A DNA stretch of 22,152 bases. Source: a virus. This document shows positions 19,901 to 20,979 of the stretch, in pieces (the stretch's first letter is position 1; each line of letters begins with the position of its first letter). The notes below the pieces were generated by a model, which worked only from the letters and a program-made list of their open reading frames with translations, did not search any database and was not told where the DNA came from. The position numbers and the translations under genes are program-made. Location: IMG/VR virus record IMGVR_UViG_3300035184_000862, positions 1-22,152 of that record. One strand, 5' to 3'.

Positions 19901-20342
19901 AGGCGTACATGACCAAGGTCCTTCTAAAACTATTCCTTATAAAGATGTAACACAAGTGCAAGAAGTAACAGTTCCTGATAGTCCGTCAGCAACTATTCTT
20001 CTTAACTTTAAAGCAAGTAGTGTTAATGACTTTGAAATATTTGTAGCAGGAAAAAGACTGCGCAAAACAACTTTAGAATCATTTAATCCAGTATTAGCAC
20101 TTGATAGTCCTGAAGGTGACTCTACTTTAGCAGCAGAATTTACGTTATTAAATACATATGATGGAAGTAATAATATTCTTACTAGTTCAGTAGTACTTTT
20201 AGATACTCCTGTAGCTAATCAAAAGATATCAATTATGCGTAAAATAGGAAGACCATGGACGGACTTAGGCGTTTCGTTAGGCGAAACACAAACTGATATC
20301 GGATATTTCTTAAGAGCAGGAACATCGGCGCTACCAGAATAA
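4968..20342 (+). CDS. Giant modular tail/baseplate structural protein (5124 aa), in the gp7/gpI position
   Basis: One uninterrupted frame of 5124 codons (roughly 560 kDa). It follows gp6 by 5 bases and precedes small structural and fibre genes, so its role in the tail/baseplate is strongly implied. Visible parts in order: wedge-like N-terminus (about 20-110); PWSPHINWDKFVNFREYYW (about 132-150); cupredoxin-like domain (about 165-335); NRASNDKNAWARYNKWFH (about 438-455) and RPIIEF (480); an LNG/DY beta repeat (978-1021); RPHSHPWEILGF (1262); AWRRSS (1367); five CBM5/12-like modules; AQHLIGYQKR (about 1906); a split FG-GAP-like propeller (2245-2330 and 3102-3335); a tryptophan-rich region with VGQTWW (about 3421) and NPRQSMF (3641); two glycine-rich GxGY blocks; VDWLFKTSF (3956) and EVKPYKT (3994); at least six more LNG/DY repeats; and a C-terminal segment with GVVFIAGERIEYF and GTLGTG (about 4885-4991), ending with an FLRAGTSALPE tail. 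Many of these motifs recur in large, poorly characterised tail proteins of marine T4-like phages, some annotated as VrlC-like; I cannot test this. There are no transmembrane segments or signal peptide. Confidence 0.9.
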   Translation: MATNNQNESALPTPNDDRRSASDLLPRFFRTEANKKFLQSTLDQLIQPGVAEKINSYYGRKTAKAFKSIDNYVGDVSADRENYQLEPATVIKDDLDNVTFYKDYNDYINQLSNFGANTDNHSVLNSQDSYPWSPHINWDKFVNFREYYWAPQGPLPVPVTGQSRDVVSTYTVSLVDNDGDISYLFSPDGKTPNPSLKLYRGQKYRFEIDTPGHPMAFSISRSFTPGNTIIVSGREGIKSPGLFDATLYGTEFDAGEYIVLPNSGSVTFDTSDNVSTIYPDGIRKLGEAGEEVANVYIDKGVVEFTIPDNAPDNLFYISKHNVDVSGKVRIYDIEENSLLNINNDIIGKKTYLSANGIELSNGMKLFFRGDTIPVNYQTGLYYVEGVGSEIKLIKEDDLIITAAYTEDNFIPYDSDEFDRLPFSNASAYAATKDYVIVNRASNDKNAWARYNKWFHKDVLAHSFTFNNVPVNIDETFRAKRPIIEFDAGLKLDNFGSFAKQDVDLIDTFTADVFSNIEGQLGYIVDGISLAPNMRVLFANDNDTLVNSKIYTVKFVTIKNDTRISLIETIDTTPLDLETVFVTKGTINAGKTFHYHGNAWVLAQEKLTVNQSPLFELFDAEGISYNDTTVYSSVAYAGNKLFSFKQGTGTNDSELGFPLSYKNLANSGDIVFEFNLLTDTFANGTETIKTDTSFIKQYTTKDNFVYKNGWSSTPAKSMQKVIQQFVVDETSLTDFAINVYDNSATLTDLSTFVYVNRTFKIVNTDYTIVSDAANNAYVRFNNELSIDDIVLIKTTSATPKNLNGHYEIPINLERNPLNDDVSEFTLGEVIDHVSTIIEDLPKFTGLYPGSTNMRDLGDIDTYGKRFIKHSGPINLPLYHITNKDYNIISAIEYSRDEYSRFKRNFVEIASNLGFDGPVKLHVDKVLYELNKDKVKTQPFYFSDMLASGTPNRIEYNVLDVRTLYYALSNNFNLTTLSPESVLIYLNGTQLTHEVDYTFDNQGFVLIDSYQSVGDTIEIYEYETTDGSYVPSTPTKLGMLPKYAPELTIDTTYISTTTVNGAGPFKIYGEVDTFNALARRRGWFYPVYTSKHQAELADSSSSSTKLQFKGLSTIFYAPTNGGSFGEQDNSENPEYPIGVAMIQGHDGSLVKAFKDYRDELILDVENRIFNNIKSTYDNTLLNVDKFVPGTHRKTEYSKLQVDSTTLKDFIQWLRFVDTDYTINDFYDRNNTFTFNYSSMTSIVNGNQLPGFWRGVYKELLDTDRPHSHPWEILGFRIKPNWWNEVYGPAPYTKNNLNLWQDLENGFVKEPKKPLVVLTDYVRPGLINHIPVDEQGNLISPVLSNYAQNVSFRSASNGFTFGDHSPVETAWRRSSEQPFALLKSWMLNKPAQFLSVGFDKSRIKKNLAGQFVYTTTNKHIRLKDIELPNTTSDNSRVSTSGVVNYIYNLIASNVLTVYSDYKTNLASINNQLGIKIGGFTDKTKFKLILDSRAPITTQENSIYVPDENYKIFLNTSSPLKTLSYSGIVIEKSSNGFSVIGYDETNPFFNYYSTNAASSDPVISVGGVSESTTQWRAGKSYVRGQILEENFKFFRVTKNFTSGDTFDKTNLAALGELPIVGGKQATFARSFDKSVIKKLPYGTRLSSSQEIVDFILGYNAYLSDIGFEFEFFNVETQYVENWDHAAREFLFWTTQGWASGTTISLSPGAKDLVLNSSYSVVDNIFDDFYNYGVLKEDGQPLDKQNISIYRDKNTFQIQSKNTDNGLYNVALPLVQKEHVILIDNTTVFNDLIYQPSTGYRQERIKVLGYRSDDWNGSLDIPGFVYDDAKVTQWVSWKDYNIGDLIKYKQFFYVALRPVAGSKEFNNSLWYRLNEKPESKLYTNFDYKINQFADFYDLDSDNFDAEQQRMAQHLIGYQKRNYLSNIINDDVSQYKFYQGFIQDKGTKNAITKLFDPLSTAINNSIDFYEDWAIQVGRYGATNDIEQVEYIIDEEKIKESPQSIELVDTIPTDIIYDKIYRILPSEAYDKPENYNHKPFPTTTLNEYVMSGGYVHEDDVTYKAGSTIDLGQGDINQLSLGDYIWLTRTDSDDWQVYQVSESVARVTTLVDNKITSDANNPLFTLTLDKWAAPILNATDIVAIKGAQDFSINGMYNINLVSGNTIRIELPVDNTAIEFAEESFTLIKLRKVRADNLSMLNSIVQENVYEGQTVWVDDYSSNGSNTWGVYKNTPVYTEQQTITNPAVDDGDSHKFTNSMSATDDNLDLFVSAAENGNGSVYHYTDNVDSSNLVQQTEITAPENLFDITEAKFGESVSAAPDGEYLAVGIPEASNVKTKFKGEFNEFGPSGTSESPASYTKYDIIRYRESVWQANREILPKIGSQPFSTFDTYVNIANAADADSTTVKLLVAGNPGLTVDATHMLVRAPKDMYLGTKAGDRIKLNWNNRSFTFPTLDNYFPFDNTIPELDADFITGLHEIDAKIDSVFLIPAYVALPSIGDFVSSDTGSGLVHYVQADGDTAVVYVKDITGIFALSGEMYIGNEFIGLYTEEDTYNLSDALGGYWLITAPLHNNNGNSFDIGRGLVYVDVLRDVIDDGRTPYEYDNIQSTVGLIGTYIKNSNQASFITNLSYYGDNGGVEQKYETNKWVVRVSDAFTTNVESSGLSSIDFRLYDLDNRDIDIETAGFTIDILNKRQTIVDKWDGYIDFDFTRFDFNGNVFEPLIGDIIEDIQTPFNEFGGFALTSITTSTAEVVYYQRNFNSIRVYVKNITGNWEPLNNIGKYELRRKANSALAPTGRGTSDVDRTIGTIQDFDNDVVLGSKGNSLIGKLFVFEADANFTVTTETWEQVASIIDEEYFFFDEQFNVAGASREANPPNKLNKDYTQIYNIPASTIGTSSELANEGAVALYKKVITDDTYSYSLVDIIVSEYTAENRKFGKKVKLIKHNNLYTLLISSQGDTTRENPGTIEIFKHGYTTADDYAGIWNINSTYLFNQIVLHEGDYFRAVKNVNTQVASSIINPILWNKISWKTSKDENYRGVLDTTYPYAKNSVVSISGRLYRAKTNIAAGAVISLNDWLLITDGLDYVGLLPNLTGNAFYDETLYDPADDIHQFSKDFDVSIDGSILAVVSEASINDSSVDNSGRKQVVIYRLVDNKYSVSQIIDGVDNIDGFANSIAVSPSGTTIAITEPFNDDEKINQGKVYIYKQQSGSFSYAQTLESPQNEESEMFGFSVSFSADNLIVSSINGDMKLPTTFDVAANIDTTFDMEFTQFSNILLDTGVVYIYEHIENSLVFSESIRYDLANSYFGENLYANNNVLYIGMPNKNIGGHEGTLLKYIKPENTLAWTRTRNLIKPVDVSKLRGAFLYNKRQNQIITYLDYIDPIQGKIAGPAEQELTYKVGYDPATYNVSLYSGLDTDVFWAEEHVGQTWWNLRTARFVYPYQGDIQYQKAHWNELQPGSTIDVYEWVESDFLPSNWDGIADTDTGLVTGISGTSVYGDSQYSTKFAYDNISQTFKTKYYFWVERKLTIPAVENRSLSVFDIARLIAQPREQGYRYISFAANNRLILNNCDSLIYNDDVVLNIRYSTSDTIKEQNVHSAYYLMSDGLDTSNIHPEIERKWFDSLIGSDSKLRPVPNTNLTVKQKYGVQTNPRQSMFVNRVEALKQVIERINIVLSSNIIVDEYDISKLLEKDKSPSAVTRRFDVTVDTVDELATVSTNKVTPAIITPIVVNGKLTNVMISSAGRGYKVAPSVVITGAGTGAEINTVINNLGQVISATVTSRGTDYDDNTIITVRKYSTLVNADSSVNGNWAIYEYNDVTKAWSRTATQQYDISTCWKYTDWYDTTVNEFTIPTYTIEQSSDLTSLNDTLNDIVKIKNVGTGGWLLLEKEANEITEDYTINYKTIGRQNGTIQLLDTLYTSTNTEKELRIILNAIKDNIFINTLKVEYNQLFFASLRYILSEQSYVDWLFKTSFVKARHNLGLLQQDVTFNTDTLSSYNSYIEEVKPYKTVVREYVSAYDALDNTNSSVSDFDLPAGFDTYYQQIRPSSAIISEDTIYNTSDNTSLYPRKSWLENSSYTVKSIAVTNAGNGYTYTPIITITGGGGTGATAEAYLGYGKITKIKVTNPGTGYYSAPTVTIEGSIGQAGTPARASAIIGNGVVRTPTIGVKFDRLSKTYTVTTLAEIETFTGTSVNSKFTLEWPMNSNNTKVSITINDVEQLKSAYTYANITNITAGYTREQGQITFAIAPKLNDTIIVNYEKPLSMLDASDRINHGYSPTTTMTGKDLAQLMTGVDYGGVEVTSFDLSGPAGWESQGWFTDSWDTFDNSYEDEIFVLDGSTVAVELSAALEAGTTYNLYKNGVRIDAPDFVAGTDEVPGSSATNINAITSSIIGDGVTEVIFVQDLGIELADNDVFVVRKNTSDGSFIPDPESYDTALSGGDLSYSTARGVNAEEITVDGDGFNTPTTSAGPEELVPGQVLDTLDIKVFTRDSGGTGAIHSQSYVTDSTGPSQLTYNLGAVPGSNPSVIVKVSNVILADSEYTIDWGANTVTISNPSDNTELNITTVERTGQNILDFGTLVADGSSATYETTVEYVNNMSIHVTLDGSKTDVTILNVNNRAAIRFDVTPAEDIVIHYTAFTNNVQVNYSQITKDSFTASGVTNTFVLSEAPFYSLPTAYNILVKVDNKILNAGYNIQFNITDSNRQYKLESFQQPGNALQASDVKVFLNGTEITTPTQWRFDIFTSSINLSDGVGEVGDILEVYVITDGDYQLDGTTLTLDTTPTADSVVEIFNFSNHNILGIERINYDVVSRDTLLTEDIQYVTYNRLTVGEITLRKPAHSTEYVWVTVNSELLSPSIDYYLTDSKTKVVLNKRPAANDIIEVIHFAADINVPKFAYRQFKDILNRTHFKRLDIEETKLAKDLRYFDLRIEVVDASKLPEPNKYANVPGVVFIAGERIEYFVKEGNLLRQLRRGTLGTGVKDINVTGTGVHDQGPSKTIPYKDVTQVQEVTVPDSPSATILLNFKASSVNDFEIFVAGKRLRKTTLESFNPVLALDSPEGDSTLAAEFTLLNTYDGSNNILTSSVVLLDTPVANQKISIMRKIGRPWTDLGVSLGETQTDIGYFLRAGTSALPE
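5025..5297 (+). other. N-terminal wedge-anchor-like domain of the giant protein
   Basis: Residues about 20-110 include DLLPRFFRTEANKKFLQSTL and QLIQPG, a helical segment, then an acidic stretch. Starts of the form 'LLP..F......F...LDQL' recall gpI/gp7-type proteins, which bind the J/gp6 wedge dimer. The domain is immediately downstream of gp6, where that partner is expected. The homology is inferred from gene order and weak pattern similarity, not from a clear family signature. Confidence 0.4.
5460..5972 (+). other. Cupredoxin-like beta domain, metal site degenerate
   Basis: Residues about 165-335 contain LKLYRGQKYRFEIDTPGHPM, then FTIPDNAPDNLFYISKHN and a SGKVRIYDI end. This is the layout of cupredoxin-like domains in marine phage and secreted proteins: 'YRGxxYxFxxxxxGHPxxF ... 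FTVPxxAPxxLYYxCxxHxxMxG'. His213 (GHP) and His320 (KHN) are present, but the position that usually holds Cys is Ser318 and the final Met position is Val. The fold is probably kept, but type-1 copper binding is unlikely. Confidence 0.55.
7899..8030 (+). repeat. Fibre-type LNG...DY beta repeat, isolated N-proximal copy
   Basis: Residues 978-1021 read SVLIYLNGTQLTHEVDYTF, then a beta segment and VGDTIEIYEYE. This is the same 40-50-residue beta module that is repeated near the C-terminus (4197-5095). Similar units are common in tail fibres. This copy stands about 3200 residues away from the others. Confidence 0.55.
9678..9812 (+). repeat. CBM5/12-like module 1 in the giant protein
   Basis: Residues about 1571-1615: W, then KSYVRGQILEENFKFFRVTK and GDTFDKTNLAALGEL. 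This fits the CBM5/12 (ChiC-type) pattern W...Y..G..V...(x)(Y/F)(Y/F).(A/V)....G......W/L. The closing tryptophan is replaced by Leu, so this copy is the most degenerate. In the family, the exposed aromatic residues bind chitin or other beta-glycans. Confidence 0.45.
10452..10583 (+). repeat. CBM5/12-like module 2 in the giant protein
   Basis: Residues about 1829-1872: WVSWKDYNIGDLIKYKQFFY, then VALRPVAGSKEF and SLWYRL. All key positions of the CBM5/12 pattern are present: first Trp, Y-x-x-G-D, the paired aromatics FFY, a small residue, and the final Trp. It is the clearest of the five copies. Confidence 0.6.
11700..11957 (+). repeat. FG-GAP-like propeller blades 1-2 (first half)
   Basis: Residues 2245-2330 hold two units: HKFTNSMSATDDNLDLFVSA followed by NGSVYHY, and KFGESVSAAPDGEYLAVGIP. 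This is the FG-GAP/integrin-alpha-type blade pattern: FG.S.....DG..L.VG.P ... G.VY.Y. The remaining blades appear about 770 residues later. The second blade lacks its last strand (the GxVYxY element) at this point, as expected if an insertion interrupts the propeller. Confidence 0.6.
12009..12137 (+). repeat. CBM5/12-like module 3, in the propeller insertion
   Basis: Residues about 2348-2390: SYTKYDIIRYRESVWQANRE, then ILPKIGSQPFSTFDTYVNI. The pattern Y.KYDIIRYR.SVWQA matches the core of CBM5/12, 'Y..GD.V.Y.G..Y.A'. It opens the insertion directly after blade 2 of the propeller. Confidence 0.5.
12432..12539 (+). repeat. Internal 'GD...VYVKxITG' repeat, copy 1
   Basis: Residues about 2489-2524: SIGDFVSSDTGSGLVHYVQA, then VVYVKDITGIF. 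It is similar to 13110-13262 in the same insertion (IGDII, a GGFALTS-type turn, then RVYVKNITGNW). It is a small beta unit of unknown function, seen by internal comparison only. Confidence 0.45.
13110..13262 (+). repeat. Internal 'GD...VYVKxITG' repeat, copy 2
   Basis: Residues about 2715-2765: IGDIIEDIQTPFNEFGGFAL, then STAEVVYYQ and SIRVYVKNITGNWEPL. Compared with copy 1 it has about 15 extra residues in the middle. The two copies are about 190 residues apart, consistent with an old duplication within the propeller insertion. Confidence 0.45.
13893..14021 (+). repeat. CBM5/12-like module 4, in the propeller insertion
   Basis: Residues about 2976-3018: WNINSTYLFNQIVLHEGDYF, then RAVKNVNTQVASS and NPILWNKIS. 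It has the first Trp, the Y-x-x-x-x-x-V segment, the paired aromatics YF followed by RA, and the closing Trp. It is separated by ~15 residues from module 5, so the two form a tandem pair. Confidence 0.55.
14064..14180 (+). repeat. CBM5/12-like module 5, in the propeller insertion
   Basis: Residues about 3033-3071: TTYPYAKNSVVSISGRLYRA, then KTNIAAGAVISLNDWLLIT. It matches Y.YAK.SVV...GRLYRAK....G.......W of the CBM5/12 pattern. It is in tandem with module 4 and lies about 30 residues before the propeller resumes. Confidence 0.55.
14271..14972 (+). repeat. FG-GAP-like propeller blades 3-6 (second half)
   Basis: Residues 3102-3335 hold four units. Blade 3: HQFSKDFDVSIDGSILAVVS ... RKQVVIYRL. 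Blade 4: GFANSIAVSPSGTTIAITEP ... QGKVYIYKQ. Blade 5: MFGFSVSFSADNLIVSSING ... TGVVYIYEH. Blade 6: YFGENLYANNNVLYIGMP ... EGTLLKYIKP. All share F(G/A).S......(G/N)..(L/I).(V/I)... followed by G.V.IY. With the two blades at 2245-2330 this makes at least six, a complete propeller if the insertion loops out. Such propellers are usually binding platforms. Confidence 0.65.
16128..16322 (+). repeat. Glycine-rich GxGY beta repeats, block 1
   Basis: Residues 3721-3785: LTNVMISSAGRGYKVAPSVV, then ITGAGTGAEINTVI, then VISATVTSRGTDYDDNTIIT. Each unit has the form V..(V/A).(V/I)...G.GY...P.V.I.G.G.GA. It is a recurrent beta element in marine phage structural proteins and may act as a rigid spacer. The second GxGY is altered to GTDY. 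Confidence 0.6.
17175..17420 (+). repeat. Glycine-rich GxGY beta repeats, block 2
   Basis: Residues 4070-4151: VKSIAVTNAGNGYTYTPIIT, then ITGGGGTGATAEAYL, then ITKIKVTNPGTGYYSAPTVT and a GxAxxAxASA ending. The units are very close to those at 3721-3785, with better kept GNGY/GTGY turns. The blocks are separated by about 285 residues that contain the helical VDWLFKTSF and EVKPYKT segments. Confidence 0.7.
17556..20253 (+). repeat. C-terminal array of fibre-type LNG/DY beta repeats
   Basis: Between residues 4197 and 5095 at least six diverged copies of one beta module occur: about 4197-4252 (KVSITINDVEQLKSAYTY), 4515-4558 (VIVKVSNVILADSEYTI), 4589-4629 (IHVTLDG), 4668-4757 (ILVKVDNKILNAGYNI and VKVFLNGTEITTPTQW), 4834-4876 (VWVTVNSELLSPSIDYYL) and 5020-5095 (FEIFVAGKRLRKT). 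Each is followed by a 'D-x-I-x-V' strand (for example NDIIEVIHF, GDILEVYVI). The form 'hxVxVxGxxLxxxxDY ... GDxIxVxxY' is usual in phage fibres. Conserved spacer motifs, MTGKDLAQLMTGVDYGGVEV (about 4272) and the 4885-4991 segment, interrupt the array. Confidence 0.6.
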
Positions 20343-20345
20343 ATA
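20338..20345 (+). promoter_or_regulatory. T4-like late promoter octamer (AATAAATA) overlapping the giant gene's stop
   Basis: AATAAATA fits the NATAAATA late promoter form and includes the TAA stop codon (20340-20342) of the giant gene. It ends 16 bases before the GTG at 20362 and so gives a short leader carrying TAGGAAAC. A promoter here would let the two distal genes be expressed independently of the 15-kb gene in front. Confidence 0.6.
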
Positions 20346-20350
20346 CAGTG

Positions 20351-20358
20351 TAGGAAAC
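20351..20358 (+). promoter_or_regulatory. Ribosome binding site TAGGAAAC supporting a GTG start
   Basis: AGGA (20352-20355) lies 6 bases before GTG at 20362 and 21 bases before the first in-frame ATG at 20377. The spacing favours GTG. The element resembles GAGGAAAC before gp6. Confidence 0.6.
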
Positions 20359-20361
20359 AAA

Positions 20362-20967
20362 GTGAGCGAAAATATTATGCAAGATACAAACGGAGTAGTA
20401 GTTACAGGACACATTAAGATAAGTGATCCTAAAACTAAAGAAATATATGTAGACAAGCGAAATGCTATTCATTATGAAAATATGAGTATTGCACTAGCTG
20501 AGAGTTTATCAAATGCAGGTCAAGGATTTGTGTATGAAATGAGCTTTGGAAACGGCGGCACAAGTGTTGACCCTTCTGGGATTATTACATACCTAACACC
20601 TAACAGCACAGGAACAAATGCTACATTATACAATCAAACATTTACTAAGGTTGTAGATGATCGCAGTGTTAATAACAATGACCCTTCTCGTAACTACATA
20701 GAGACACGTCATGTAAGCGGCACTAATTACACTGATGTTATTGTTAGTTGTTTGTTAGACTACGGTGAACCAAACGGTCAAGATGCGTTTGACACAGCAA
20801 CAGATTATAATAATGCTTTTGTGTTTGATGAATTAGGATTGCGTAGTTATAATACAGCAGGAACAGGCAGATTAATTACTCATGTAATTTTTCATCCAGT
20901 ACAGAAGTCTTTAAACAGACTTATTCAAATAGATTACACTGTACGCATACAAAGTTTAGCAGGGTAA
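20362..20967 (+). CDS. Small virion structural protein of unknown role (201 aa)
   Basis: The protein has 201 residues from GTG; the alternative ATG would remove five. I recognise no named family. Visible features: TGHIKISDPKTKEIYVDKRN (about 15-34), then AIHYENMSIALAESL, a short helix, then MSFGNGGTSVDPSGIITYL and several beta-type segments ending in RLIQIDYTVRIQSLAG. The 'KRNAIHYENMS ... FGNGG' pattern resembles small proteins encoded beside fibre genes in marine T4-like phages; this is memory and is not verified. Position between the giant tail protein and a fibre gene suggests a fibre connector or baseplate-peripheral subunit. It has no signal peptide or membrane segment. It lies 19 bases after the giant gene and 12 bases before the fibre gene, behind its own late promoter motif. 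Confidence 0.85.
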   Translation: MSENIMQDTNGVVVTGHIKISDPKTKEIYVDKRNAIHYENMSIALAESLSNAGQGFVYEMSFGNGGTSVDPSGIITYLTPNSTGTNATLYNQTFTKVVDDRSVNNNDPSRNYIETRHVSGTNYTDVIVSCLLDYGEPNGQDAFDTATDYNNAFVFDELGLRSYNTAGTGRLITHVIFHPVQKSLNRLIQIDYTVRIQSLAG

Positions 20968-20971
20968 GGAG
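20968..20971 (+). promoter_or_regulatory. Shine-Dalgarno GGAG abutting the upstream stop codon
   Basis: TAAGGAG combines the stop codon of the 201-aa gene (20965-20967) with the ribosome binding site of the fibre gene, 8 bases before the ATG at 20980. This packing implies coupled translation of the two proteins. Confidence 0.65.
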
Positions 20972-20979
20972 TTATATAA

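Noticed and set aside
4968-20342. Giant protein as the tape-measure protein
   Set aside because: It lacks long helical or coiled-coil stretches and hydrophobic segments, is dominated by beta modules, and lies downstream of gp6 instead of between tube and hub genes.
4968-20342. Intein, intron or homing endonuclease explaining the gene's length
   Set aside because: No intein splice-block motifs or LAGLIDADG/HNH patterns were seen; the frame is filled with structural-type beta sequence.
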